Part shown: positions 55,027 through 64,000 of the stretch, in pieces
Numbering within the stretch: position 1 is the first letter of the stretch
How the letters are laid out: every line of letters begins with the position of its first letter
NCBI RefSeq assembly: GCF_004216555.1
Contig: NZ_SGWQ01000002.1
Location: 91,120 to 155,119, forward strand
Reading direction: 5' to 3'
DNA from: Herbihabitans rhizosphaerae
Lineage (GTDB): Bacteria; Actinomycetota; Actinomycetes; Mycobacteriales; Pseudonocardiaceae
DNA length: 64,000 bases
Position numbers and translations under genes: made by a program
Notes under the pieces: generated by a model
Databases searched by the model: none
What the model saw: the letters and a program-made list of their open reading frames with translations, nothing else
What the model was told of the DNA's origin: nothing

Positions 55027-55234
55027 CAACGTCGTTCTCGAGGGTGTCCTGTTCGTCGGCGGCACGGTCGTGGGTCAGCGTCGTGCTGTTGGTGGCGTTC
55101 AACAGGTTCGTCTCGCGCAATCGGCGCTCGGCGTACAACGAGGTGTCCTCGCGGTTCTTCGCCGCGGCGAGATCCGAATCGAGCCGGACACCTACCGGAC
55201 CACCCCGGTCCAGATGGGTCAGACACCCCCGTAG
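55019..55234 (+). pseudogene. Small membrane-protein frame with two compensating frameshifts
   Basis: The ATG at 55019 overlaps the ispH end. Its frame begins [15 protein letters not shown] and ends EIRIEPDTYRTTPVQMGQTPP, both with high-GC third positions. The middle of that frame has poor codon use, while the +1 frame there reads SVVLLVAFNRFVSRNRRSAYNEVSSRFFAAA with excellent codon use. A shift near 55075 and a return near 55165 would give one protein of about 70 residues with a membrane helix and a polar tail. Either a damaged gene or sequencing error. Last gene of the encapsulin operon. Confidence 0.4.
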
Positions 55235-55251
55235 GAACAGGAAGGCATGCC

Positions 55252-55758
55252 ATGTCAACCACGATGCGCAGAACGCTGGCTGTCGGGATCACCGGTGTGG
55301 CGGCGGCCGCGCTGCTCACCGCCGCGTCGGCGCCGGCCTCGGGAGACTCACCGAGGGACACACTGGAACTGGTGGCCAAGCGGACGGTGTTCAGCGTGCC
55401 GCAGGTGCCGGCCGTCGGAATCGGGTTCATCGGCGGCGGCGACCTGTTCGACTCCACCGGCGTGAACAAGGTGGGCGAGGGCTACTCCAGTTGCGCCATC
55501 GCGAAACTGGGTGTCGAGGTGCCGCCGACGTTCACCGCACAGTGCGGCAGCACCTACCGCCTGGCCGACGGCGAGCTGCACCTGTCCAGCCTGCGGCAGT
55601 ACAAGGCGGGTCAGGCCGGGTTCAACGAGGGCGCGATCGCGATCCTCGGCGGCACCGGGAAGTACGCCACCGCGAGAGGCGAGGGGAAGAGCGCGCCGGC
55701 CGCGCCCGGCAAGGCGAACGTGGGCTACCGGTTCACGTTCACCATCGTCACCGGGTGA
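55252..55758 (+). CDS. Secreted dirigent/allene-oxide-cyclase-barrel-like protein
   Basis: A 168-residue exported protein. Signal peptide with hydrophobic GVAAAALLTAAS and an ASA/PAS cleavage zone near 28-30. The mature part has the eight-stranded AOC-barrel pattern: VGIGFIGGGDLFDS, EGYSSCAIAKLGV, FNEGAIAILGGTGKYATARGEG (the GTGxYxxARG motif of dirigent-like proteins) and a terminal VGYRFTFTIV. In plants such barrels steer terpenoid or phenolic couplings; bacterial ones have no assigned role. AGGAAGG lies ahead of the ATG. It follows the isoprenoid operon directly, so a link to terpenoids is possible but not shown. Confidence 0.68.
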   Translation: MSTTMRRTLAVGITGVAAAALLTAASAPASGDSPRDTLELVAKRTVFSVPQVPAVGIGFIGGGDLFDSTGVNKVGEGYSSCAIAKLGVEVPPTFTAQCGSTYRLADGELHLSSLRQYKAGQAGFNEGAIAILGGTGKYATARGEGKSAPAAPGKANVGYRFTFTIVTG

Positions 55759-56878
55759 CCAGCGCGGCGTCCGGCGCCACGGCCGGGATTCGGGAGCGCA
55801 CAACGGAAAGCCGGCGATCGCCCTGCCACTGACCGCCGGCCAGCGCGATCCGGGCGATGCCGGGCGCCGGGCCGCCGGACAGGTCGAACCGGCCGGCCAT
55901 GGTGTCCAGCCGCAGCGTGCGCACGGCGTCGGCGACGGCCGCCGGATCGTCCGGGTCGGCCGCCGCGGCCAGCGCGTGCGCGGCGATCTCGAACACCGCG
56001 TAGGCGAGGCCGAGCGGCTGCGCCCACGGCCGGCCGGTGGCCAGTTCGTACGCCGACGCGAGCTGTGCCGGCGTGCTTCCGTCCACAGTGGACAGATAGC
56101 GGTGCGACGGCGTCCAGGACACGATCGTGGCCACGCCGTCGAGCTCGTGCCGGCCGCGCCAGAACGGGTAGGTGAGCCAGCGTGAGCAGGTCACCAGTGC
56201 CGGACGCAGCCCTGATTCCGTTGCCCTGTCAAGGAAAGCGCCGAGATCGCTCGCGGACGCCGCGCTGGTGATCACCGCGACGTCGCGGAACGTCTCGACC
56301 TGCGCGGCGAAGTCGGCGGTGCCCTCGGAGTAGGCCGGCTGGTGCACCACGTCGTGCCCGCGCAGCCGCGCGACCGGAAGGAAGCCGCACCGGTCCTCGC
56401 GCAGCGCGCGCCCCTGCGACCCGTCGTTCCACAGGCAGCCGACGGTGGTCCGGCCGGCTGCTCGCTCCCACATGTCGGCGAACACCGACGCGACGTCGTC
56501 GAGCCCCCAACAGAAGTGGAACGCCCGGTCCGACGGCGGGCACGAGTCGCGGTACACCTGCCACGGCAGGGTGGTCGACACGCACGGCGTGCCGAGCCGG
56601 TGGCAGGTGCCGGCCACCGCAGGCAGCACGGCCGACCCGCCGACGGTGATCACGATCCGCGCGCCGTCCTCGGTGATCAGGCGCTCGGTGGCCGCCCGTG
56701 CGCCGGCGACCGTGGAGGCACTGTCCCTCACGGCGATCTCGATCGGGATGCCCACCAGGCCCGCCCGCAACTTGGGCGCGAGCAGGTCGGCGACGAAGTC
56801 CACCGGCTCGCCGAGCGGCGCCAGCCGGCCGGTGCGTGCGAGCACCACCCCGATGATCAACTGTCGATCCGCTGCCAC
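55748..56878 (-). CDS. Periplasmic-binding-protein-like (Peripla_BP_6 type) protein without export signal
   Basis: A 376-residue type I solute-binding fold like branched-chain amino acid or urea receptors: IIGVVLARTGRLAPLGEP start, ARAATERLITEDGARIVITVGGSAVLPAVA, the DNDGSQ-like CLWNDGSQG, and FGLAYAVFEIAAHALAAA with a DTMAGRFDLSG C-terminus. The N-terminus (MAADRQLIIGVV) has no signal peptide or lipobox, so it is probably cytoplasmic, like AmiC-type ligand sensors. No permease genes adjoin it. GTG start at 56878. Its 3' end overlaps the dirigent-like gene by 11 bases, convergently. Confidence 0.72.
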   Translation of the reverse strand: MAADRQLIIGVVLARTGRLAPLGEPVDFVADLLAPKLRAGLVGIPIEIAVRDSASTVAGARAATERLITEDGARIVITVGGSAVLPAVAGTCHRLGTPCVSTTLPWQVYRDSCPPSDRAFHFCWGLDDVASVFADMWERAAGRTTVGCLWNDGSQGRALREDRCGFLPVARLRGHDVVHQPAYSEGTADFAAQVETFRDVAVITSAASASDLGAFLDRATESGLRPALVTCSRWLTYPFWRGRHELDGVATIVSWTPSHRYLSTVDGSTPAQLASAYELATGRPWAQPLGLAYAVFEIAAHALAAAADPDDPAAVADAVRTLRLDTMAGRFDLSGGPAPGIARIALAGGQWQGDRRLSVVRSRIPAVAPDAALVTR

Positions 56879-57195
56879 CGGAACAACTGTGGTGCCTCGC
56901 CGGCTCGTGCGGGCGGATTCACGCCGACACGTTCGGGTGAAACTGTCTTGTCTATCGAGGGCAAGGTCGCGGAGTCGGCTTCGCCGACGGCCTGTGGTCT
57001 TTTTGCTTTGGTGGTTGGGGGCCGCGAGGTGGGTGGCTGGGTTGATGGGGTGGTCCAGTCACGCCACCTCCACGACAGCGGGCTCGTTCCTCGCCCGCTG
57101 TCCCTCCGGCGTCGTCAGGGCGACCGCCCTCGACAATGAATGCGACCTCAGCGTGGCTTTCGCTCGGTGCGGTCAAGCTGGCCGGGCGGCTGAAG
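56879..57195. other. Gene-free stretch with hairpins and a G-rich tract
   Basis: No credible gene in 317 bases. Structures: GTCGGC-ttc-GCCGAC at 56974-56988 with a T-run at 57000-57005; a G-rich tract on the plus strand at 57011-57054 with repeated GG/GGG/GGGG runs; and a perfect 9-bp hairpin ACAGCGGGC/GCCCGCTGT at 57075-57101 with a 9-base loop. The last one lies downstream of the patatin gene and may end that transcript. Confidence 0.5.
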
Positions 57196-58092
57196 TCACG
57201 GCAGGACGGCGGCGATCCGCCCCGGTCCGGTGCGCAGGGCGGTCTCGAAGGTGGCGATCCGGTGGCGCGGGTCGAGCGGGTTGCGGCCCATCGCGGTGCG
57301 GTCCTCGCTCGTCGGGGTGAGCAGGTGGATCCGCGTGCCGGTGCGGCGGACCTGACGTGCTTCGGAGTCCAGCCCGCGCTGGATCAACCGGCGCGTCAGG
57401 CTCCCTGTGCCGGCCATCGGCGCGAGCACGTACACCTCGTCGAGTTCGAGCGGGGTCAGCAGATCGAGCGAGGTGGTGGAGTGCACGCCGCCGTCGACGT
57501 AGCGGCGCCGGCCGATCGTGGTCGCCGGGTAGACGCCGGGCACCGTGCAGGAGGCCCGGACGGCGTCCAGGACTCCGGTCCTCGGCGCGCTCGCGGTGCC
57601 GAACGCGGTGCGCGCGCCGCTGTCGTAGTCGACCGCGACGATCATCGTGTGCTCGTGCGGCACCCATCCGTCCGGCTCGGCGAGCACGGTCAGCGGCGCG
57701 ACGAACGCGTCAAGCGATCGGGTGCCCGTCGGCAGCAACCCGGACAGCGCGACGGTGGCCGGCACGCGGCCGGGCGGCATCAGCGCGCGGAGGGGGAGCA
57801 GCGGCGATGCCGGCACCGGTAGCCGGCGGCGCGTGGTCGGACGGTCGGCCGACGGCTTGGTGCGCAGCGGATGGCCGTCCGGCAGCTCGCGGCGGTACCA
57901 GCCGGTGAGGTCGGCCGTGCCGATCTCGCAGGCGAGCAGTGACGCCAGCAGCGCGCCCTGCGAGGTGCCGAGCAGCACGTCGGCCTCCCTCGGATCCCAT
58001 CCGGTGGCCTGTTCCAGTGCCGCCAGGGTGGCCGACGACCAGGCCAGTCCGGTGACGCCGCCGGCGCCGATCACGATTCCGCGAGTGGTCAC
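57196..58092 (-). CDS. Patatin-like phospholipase
   Basis: A 298-residue serine acyl hydrolase. N-terminal VIGAGGVTGLAW supplies the glycine-rich oxyanion loop, the nucleophile elbow is GTSQG with Ser44, and the catalytic dyad Asp200 is in YVDGGVHS. No signal peptide; probably cytoplasmic or membrane-associated lipase. GTG 58092 overlaps the TetR stop (GTGA), so it is translated with the regulator and forms a two-gene operon with it. Confidence 0.88.
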   Translation of the reverse strand: MTTRGIVIGAGGVTGLAWSSATLAALEQATGWDPREADVLLGTSQGALLASLLACEIGTADLTGWYRRELPDGHPLRTKPSADRPTTRRRLPVPASPLLPLRALMPPGRVPATVALSGLLPTGTRSLDAFVAPLTVLAEPDGWVPHEHTMIVAVDYDSGARTAFGTASAPRTGVLDAVRASCTVPGVYPATTIGRRRYVDGGVHSTTSLDLLTPLELDEVYVLAPMAGTGSLTRRLIQRGLDSEARQVRRTGTRIHLLTPTSEDRTAMGRNPLDPRHRIATFETALRTGPGRIAAVLP

Positions 58093-58757
58093 GCGCCGTC
58101 CTTTCCGTTGCGCCGCCTGGCTTTGCGGCGCGATTCGATCAGCTCGTACTGGCGGGCCAGACCGTCCAGGAACGCGGTCAGCGCGAACTCGAAGCTGGCC
58201 CGGTCGATCTCGTCGGCCCGGCCGCGCAGCAGGTGCGCGCGGTCCAGGCTGGGGTAGCGGTCGGCGTAGACCGTCAGGTCGTCGACGAACCCGCGGGAGA
58301 ACGAGCCCATGGCCGCGCCGAGCACCAGGTACTTGGTGGACGCACCGATCATGGTGGCCTCCCGGGGCGGCCAGCCGGCGCGGGTGAGCCCGCCGTGCAC
58401 GGCGTCGGCGCCGCGCAGGGAGGCGTCGCGCTGGCCGGGGCCGGTGGCCAGGAACGGCACGATGTTCGGATGCGCGGCGAGTGCCGCCCGGTAGGAGCGC
58501 GCCCAGCGGCGCAGCGCGGCCCGCCACTCGTCACCGTCGAAGCCGCTGACGTCGACTTCCGCCATGATCTCGTTCGCCACGTCGTCGAGCAGCTCGTCCT
58601 TGGTGGCGTAGTGGAAGTACAGCGACGCGGCCTTCACGTCCAGCGCGGTGGCGAGCTTGCGCATGGAGAACCCGGCCAGACCGACCTCGTCGACCAGCCC
58701 GAGCGCCTCGCGGCGGATCTTCTCCCGGCTGAGCAGCGTCGTGCTCGGACGTCCCAC
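58089..58757 (-). CDS. TetR/AcrR-family regulator
   Basis: A 222-residue repressor: STTLLSREKIRREALGLVDEVGLAGFSMRKLATALDVKAASLYFHYATKDELLDDVA is the helix-turn-helix domain, followed by a TetR_C-type ligand domain rich in helices and a basic tail (ESRRKARRRNGKDGA). Divergent from an acyl-CoA dehydrogenase gene with a palindromic operator between (58797-58837), so it likely controls lipid or acyl-CoA genes on both sides. Confidence 0.9.
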   Translation of the reverse strand: MGRPSTTLLSREKIRREALGLVDEVGLAGFSMRKLATALDVKAASLYFHYATKDELLDDVANEIMAEVDVSGFDGDEWRAALRRWARSYRAALAAHPNIVPFLATGPGQRDASLRGADAVHGGLTRAGWPPREATMIGASTKYLVLGAAMGSFSRGFVDDLTVYADRYPSLDRAHLLRGRADEIDRASFEFALTAFLDGLARQYELIESRRKARRRNGKDGA

Positions 58758-58796
58758 CCGTTACCTCCGCATGCGCCGGATCACGTTGCCTGGCCT

Positions 58797-58837
58797 AACG
58801 CTGTTAGTTTACCTTTGACGGTAAATCTAACACTGTT
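58797..58837. promoter_or_regulatory. Palindromic operator between TetR and acyl-CoA dehydrogenase genes
   Basis: AACGCTGTTAGTTTACC (58797-58813), a 6-base spacer TTTGAC, then GGTAAATCTAACACTGTT (58820-58837). The halves are inverted copies with a few mismatches; the core TTTACC-N6-GGTAAA is perfect. It lies 17 bases before the dehydrogenase ATG and 40 bases before the TetR start, and is AT-rich for this genome, as expected for overlapping divergent promoters. Confidence 0.8.
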
Positions 58838-58854
58838 CGGTTAGGAGGCTCGCG

Positions 58855-60012
58855 ATGGAGCGCACCGTTTTCGGCGAGGACCACGAGGCGTTCCGGAAGA
58901 CCTTTCGCGCCTTCCTGGAGGCCGAGGTCGTGCCGGTGTTCGACGAGTGGTTCGCCGCCGGCCAGGCGCCGCGCGACTTCTACTACAAGCTCGGCGAACT
59001 GGGCGTGTTCGGCATCGAGGTGCCGGAGGAGTACGGCGGCGCCGGCGAGGAGTCGTTCAAGTATCAGGCGGTCGTCTACGAAGAGGTGGCGCGAGCCGGT
59101 GTGGCGCTGGGCGGCAGCGGGGTGCACGTCGGGCTGTGCCTGCCGTACCTGAAGGCGTACGCCAGCGAGGAGCAGCGCCGCCGCTGGCTGCCCGGATTCG
59201 TCACCGGCGAGATCATGTTCGCCATCGCGATGACCGAGCCCGGCACCGGGTCCGACCTCGCCGGCATGAAGACCACCGCGACGCTGTCCGAGGACGGCAC
59301 GCACTATGTGCTCAACGGCGCCAAGACGTTCATCACCGGCGGGGTGCACGCCGATCGGGTGATCGTGTGCGCCCGCACCGCGCCGCCGCGCGAGGACGAC
59401 CGCCGTTACGGGATCTCGCTGCTGGTCGTGGACACCAAGTCCGAGGGTTACACCGTCGGCCGCAAGCTGGACAAGCTCGGGCTGCGCACCTCCGACACCG
59501 CCGAACTGTCCTTTGTGGACGTTCGGGTGCCGGTGGAGGATCGGCTCGGTGAGGAGAACCGGGGCTTCGCCTACCTCGGGCAGAACCTGCCGCAGGAGCG
59601 GCTCGGCATCGCGCTCGGCGCGTACTCGCAGGCCAAGGCGGCGGTCCGGTTCGCGGCCGAGTACGTGCGCGAGCGCACGGTGTTCGGCAAGACCGTCGCG
59701 TCGTTCCAGAACACCAAGTTCGAGCTGGCCGCGTGCCAGTCGGAAGTAGACGCCATCGAGGCCGTGGTGGACCGCGCGCTGCAGGCACTGGACGACAAGA
59801 AGCTCACGGCCGCCGACGCCGCGTCGGCGAAGCTCTTCTGCACCGAGACGGCGGCCCGGGTGATCGACCGGTGCCTGCAACTGCACGGCGGCTACGGCTA
59901 CATCAACGAGTACCCGATCGCCCGCCTGTACGCCGACAACCGGGTCACCCGCATCTACGGCGGCACCAGCGAGGTGATGAAGATGATCATCGCCAAGGAC
60001 ATGGGCCTGTAG
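58855..60012 (+). CDS. Acyl-CoA dehydrogenase
   Basis: A 385-residue full-length enzyme. N-terminal helices FGEDHEAFRKTFRAFLEAEV, the FAD/substrate motif AMTEPGTGSDLAGMKTTA (about 124-141), GAKTFITGG, the FGKTVASFQNTKFELA helix, and the C-terminal RIYGGTSEVMKMIIAKDMGL. GGAGG precedes the ATG. It oxidises an acyl-CoA, probably medium to long chain; controlled by the divergent TetR regulator through the adjoining operator. Confidence 0.92.
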   Translation: MERTVFGEDHEAFRKTFRAFLEAEVVPVFDEWFAAGQAPRDFYYKLGELGVFGIEVPEEYGGAGEESFKYQAVVYEEVARAGVALGGSGVHVGLCLPYLKAYASEEQRRRWLPGFVTGEIMFAIAMTEPGTGSDLAGMKTTATLSEDGTHYVLNGAKTFITGGVHADRVIVCARTAPPREDDRRYGISLLVVDTKSEGYTVGRKLDKLGLRTSDTAELSFVDVRVPVEDRLGEENRGFAYLGQNLPQERLGIALGAYSQAKAAVRFAAEYVRERTVFGKTVASFQNTKFELAACQSEVDAIEAVVDRALQALDDKKLTAADAASAKLFCTETAARVIDRCLQLHGGYGYINEYPIARLYADNRVTRIYGGTSEVMKMIIAKDMGL

Positions 60013-60015
60013 CGC

Positions 60016-60033
60016 GCCCCGCCTGTGCGGGGC
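60016..60033 (+). terminator. Hairpin after the acyl-CoA dehydrogenase gene
   Basis: GCCCCGC-CTGT-GCGGGGC: a perfect 7-bp GC stem with a 4-base loop, 4 bases after the dehydrogenase stop. No T-run follows, as is usual for actinobacterial terminators. Confidence 0.6.
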
Positions 60034-60058
60034 TTGCGCCGCGAGTACGTTGGCATGC

Positions 60059-60643
60059 ATGCCGAGGGGTACCCGTGAGCGGATCATGGATGTCGCGCTG
60101 GAGCTGTTCGTCGAGCGGGGTGCCGCGGCGACACCGGTGACCACGATCGAGGCCGCCGCCGGGCTGTCACCCGGAAGTGGCAGCTTCTACCGCCATTTCA
60201 AGGACAAAGAGGCGTTGCTCGCCGCCGTGGTGGAGCGCGAGGTGACCCGGGTCGGCAAGGATCCCGACGCGCAGGTCGAGAACACCGACGGCGCCGGCGA
60301 GCAACGACTGGCCACGCAGTTGCGGTCCGACCTGGACTATCTCGGGGAACTCCGGTCGCTGATCATGATCCTGCTGTGGGAGCGCAACCGGGCGCCGGAG
60401 CTGGCCGAATGGGTGCGCAAAACCTCGGCCGATCGCGGTATCGAACTCGGTGTCGAGGCGCTGCGTCTGGCCGGCCCGTCGGCCGCCGTCGAGGAGGACG
60501 AGGTCGCCGCGGCGACGGTCATGCAGTCGGCGATGATCGGGTACTTCCTGGCGGCCGAGTATTTCGGCGCGTCGCCGGCGGACGTCGACCCCGACCGGTT
60601 CACCGCCGCGCTGGCCAGGCTGCTGACCAATCGCGACGCCTGA
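60059..60643 (+). CDS. TetR-family regulator
   Basis: A 194-residue regulator from ATG 60059 (MPRGTRERIMDVALELF). Helix-turn-helix: VALELFVERGAAATPVTTIEAAAGLSPGSGSFYRHFKDKEALLAAVVEREV. The C-terminal helical ligand domain has the TetR_C pattern (AATVMQSAMIGYFLAAEYFG). It stands alone between the dehydrogenase terminator and the STAND ATPase gene; target unknown. Confidence 0.87.
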   Translation: MPRGTRERIMDVALELFVERGAAATPVTTIEAAAGLSPGSGSFYRHFKDKEALLAAVVEREVTRVGKDPDAQVENTDGAGEQRLATQLRSDLDYLGELRSLIMILLWERNRAPELAEWVRKTSADRGIELGVEALRLAGPSAAVEEDEVAAATVMQSAMIGYFLAAEYFGASPADVDPDRFTAALARLLTNRDA

Positions 60644-60714
60644 CCACCTGGCGTGGCTGATCGGCTACAGGTCGCGCTATCGTCGGACTGCCCGAGCCTG
60701 GGGAGGGTCGAGAA

Positions 60715-62659
60715 GTGAGCATCGCCTATGAGCCACAGCGCGCGTTTCCGTTCCTGGACCGAGACGGTCCTCGGCGTGAGATGGCCGAGGTGCTCGACGC
60801 ACCGGTCGGCGATCGTGCGCGATCAATGTTCCTGACCGGCCCGATCGGGATCGGCACCACCGCTCTCGCATCGGAATTCTGCGCCGAGCGCGCCACCGAG
60901 TTCCAGACCGTCGTGTGGGTGCCGGCGAGCGATCTGGACGGCAATCCAGTGCCGTTCGGCGAGTTGCTCGGGTCGATTCTGGCCAGGCTCGGCGTTCCGG
61001 TGGCGGACCAGAGCCCGGACGTCGCCGGGCGACTCAGCCAGATAAGCCACCGCGTGTGGAACCAGCGCGCGCTGTTCGTATTCGACGACGTCGACCCGCT
61101 CGATTCGGTCAAACCGCTGCTGGACAGCCTGCCGGCCGAGGCCGTCGTCGTCGTCACCACGAGCGTGAAACCAGCGACCAGGGGGCGTCTCGGTTTCGTC
61201 GCGATCACGCTGGATGCCTTGCCGGACAAGGAGTCCCGGGAGAAGTTCGACCATTGTCTCGGTGACACGGCCGCGGAGATCGACGCGAGCGTGCGGAAGC
61301 AGCTCGTCGAACGGTGCCACGGATCGCCCCTGCTGATCGAGATGCTCGCCGCGCAGCTCGTCGGACGCGCCTACCTGGCCGAAGCGCTACTTGAGGAGTT
61401 GCCGGAGTCCGCCGAGCCGATCAGCCCGTTCCTGGACGCGGCGTACCGAAGGTTGGACGGGCCACTGCGAGCGACCTACCGATGGCTCGCCCAAGTGCCC
61501 GGACCGGACTTCGACATCGATACGGCCGCGTTCGTCCTCGGGCAGACCCGGGCAGCGACCGCGCTGGCGCTCGCCAGGCTCGACGAATTGAACCTGCTGA
61601 CGGAGTACGGAGGGCGGTTCGCGTTCCACGGTTTCGTTCGCGCGGACGCCCGTCAGCGTGCCCGTGACGAGGACGATCCCGGCGAGCTGAAAGTGCTGCG
61701 GCGGCGGATCGCCGTGCGCTTTCTGGACGAGACACAGTCGCGCGATCACGCGATTTCGGATCGCTGGAGGGTCGGCGACTCCGGTGCGCGCTCCGAGGTG
61801 CCGTCGCGGGAGACGGCGTTGACCTGGTTCCATCGCGAGTGGCGTGGTGTCGCGACGTGTGTGCGGCTCGCTCACGAGATCGGCGAGCACGAGGTGTGCT
61901 GGCGCCTGTGTGTCGCGTTGTACAAGTACCTGCACATGAACGGCCATGTCGATGTGTGGATCGACGTTCACGAGATCGCGCTGGAGTCGGCTCGGGATAC
62001 CGGCGCGACCGAGGCCGTCATGCAGCTCAGCTCCCAACTCGGCGCAGGCCATCTCGCGGTCGGTGAACTCGAGAGAGCGCGGCAATGCTTCACCGAGTCG
62101 CTGGAGGCAGCCGGCGCGGTGGGCAGTGCGATCGGTCGGCAGAGCGCGCTGGAGTGGCTTGGCAAGGTCGACTTCAAGGCGGGCGACGTGCGTTCGGCGC
62201 TGGCCCGCTATGACGAATCCGATCGCGCGATCAGCGAGGTGCAGGACCCCGACCAGGCGCTGCGGGCCCGGGCCACGGTGGGCCTGCAGCGGGCGCGTGC
62301 GTTCGCGCACCTGAAGTCGTGGCAGGAGGCGTTGGACGCCGCGGCCGCCGCCCGTGCCGAGTTCGCCGGGCGCGCCGCGGACGCGGAGAACGTGGCGAAA
62401 TGCGACCAGGAGCGGGCCAGGGCTCTGGTTGGGCTCGGCCGCATGGACGAGGCGTTGACGGTGGCTCGCGCGGCTGCTGATCAGTTCGAGCGGGATCGGG
62501 CGCGGCGGCTGCACGGCGGGACGCTGATGTTGGTGGGCGACATCGCGGTCGCCATCGACGATCTTGACACCGCGGAGCGGGCCTACGAGACGGCGGCTGA
62601 CCTGTTCGAGGCGATCGGCGACGCGCGCGAACTGGAGGCGCGAGCCAAGCTGGCTGAGG

Positions 62660-62679
<20 letters not shown>
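60715..62679 (+). CDS. STAND-type NTPase with TPR repeats and a lysine-less P-loop
   Basis: A 654-residue protein of the NB-ARC/AfsR-like ATPase plus TPR type but lacking a DNA-binding domain. The P-loop reads GPIGIGTT (42-49), with Thr where the Walker A Lys should be; Walker B LFVFDDVD (about 118-125) is intact. A winged-helix-like segment follows (LARLDELNLLTEYGGRFAFHGFVRA, about 280-305). From about 375 to the end there are at least six TPR-like helix pairs. GTG 60715 with GGGAGG upstream. Likely a signalling scaffold; ATP hydrolysis is doubtful. Its 3' end overlaps the convergent gene by 20 bases. Confidence 0.78.

Positions 62680-64000
<1,321 letters not shown>

Noticed and set aside
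55081..55180. LemA-like membrane protein reading for the small frame after ispH
   Set aside because: Only a weak FNRFV resemblance; the conserved LemA segment after it is absent.
60050..60058. TTG start three codons upstream for the TetR gene
   Set aside because: ATG 60059 gives the standard family N-terminus (MPRGTRERIMD); the TTG adds only M-A-C.

Overview
The window reads as the chromosome of a high-GC filamentous actinomycete. The evidence is very high GC in third codon positions, frequent GTG starts, GTGA/ATGA stop-start overlaps, a geosmin synthase, a hydroxamate siderophore NRPS locus and DmdR/IdeR-type iron boxes. The genus is not proven; gene content and the paired topoisomerase IV genes make me favour Pseudonocardiales. 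I recognised no rRNA, tRNA, insertion sequence or CRISPR array.

Layout. (1) 0-5.7 kb, plus strand: a CoA-ester catabolic operon (acyl-CoA dehydrogenase cut by the window edge, enoyl-CoA hydratase, two-domain VOC protein, short acyl-CoA dehydrogenase), then a Fes-like siderophore esterase and a methyltransferase. (2) 5.7-7.1 kb: a small secreted protein, an ABC-ATPase-like scrap and a tyrosine phosphatase. (3) 7.1-28.9 kb: a coelichelin-type siderophore cluster. The 3,613-residue NRPS is A-T-E-C-A-T-E-C-A-T with no thioesterase. Its specificity codes read as formyl-hydroxyornithine, threonine and hydroxyornithine. Around it lie an MbtH protein, a two-gene ABC exporter, a binding-protein-dependent importer, an ornithine monooxygenase, a formyltransferase and an N-acetylglutamate synthase for ornithine supply. 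Five candidate iron boxes divide the cluster into iron-repressed units.

(4) 28.9-33.7 kb: amidohydrolase, mycothiol-dependent-type enzyme, MerR regulator and aminopeptidase P. (5) 33.7-41.4 kb: a zone rich in broken genes (trypsin scrap, hydrolase, FecCD permease, ABC ATPase) mixed with intact ones (winged-helix regulator, cupin, molybdenum hydroxylase pair, methyltransferase/TetR pair with a doubled operator). (6) 41.4-43.6 kb: geosmin synthase. (7) 43.8-49.8 kb: topoisomerase IV parE-parC. parE carries a 484-residue intein with an HNH endonuclease, inserted in the Toprim motif. (8) 50.2-55.2 kb: the most interesting locus. Two consecutive Family 2B encapsulin shell genes with inserted cyclic-nucleotide-binding-like domains are followed by a polyprenyl diphosphate synthase (probable cargo) and ispH, which suggests a protein compartment for isoprenoid synthesis.

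(9) 55.2-60.6 kb: a secreted dirigent/AOC-barrel-like protein, a solute-binding-like protein, a patatin-TetR operon divergent from an acyl-CoA dehydrogenase across a clear operator, and another TetR. (10) 60.7-64.0 kb: a STAND-type ATPase/TPR protein whose P-loop lacks the lysine, converging on a gene whose reading frame runs through at least 13 copies of a 7-bp tandem repeat that continues past the window end.
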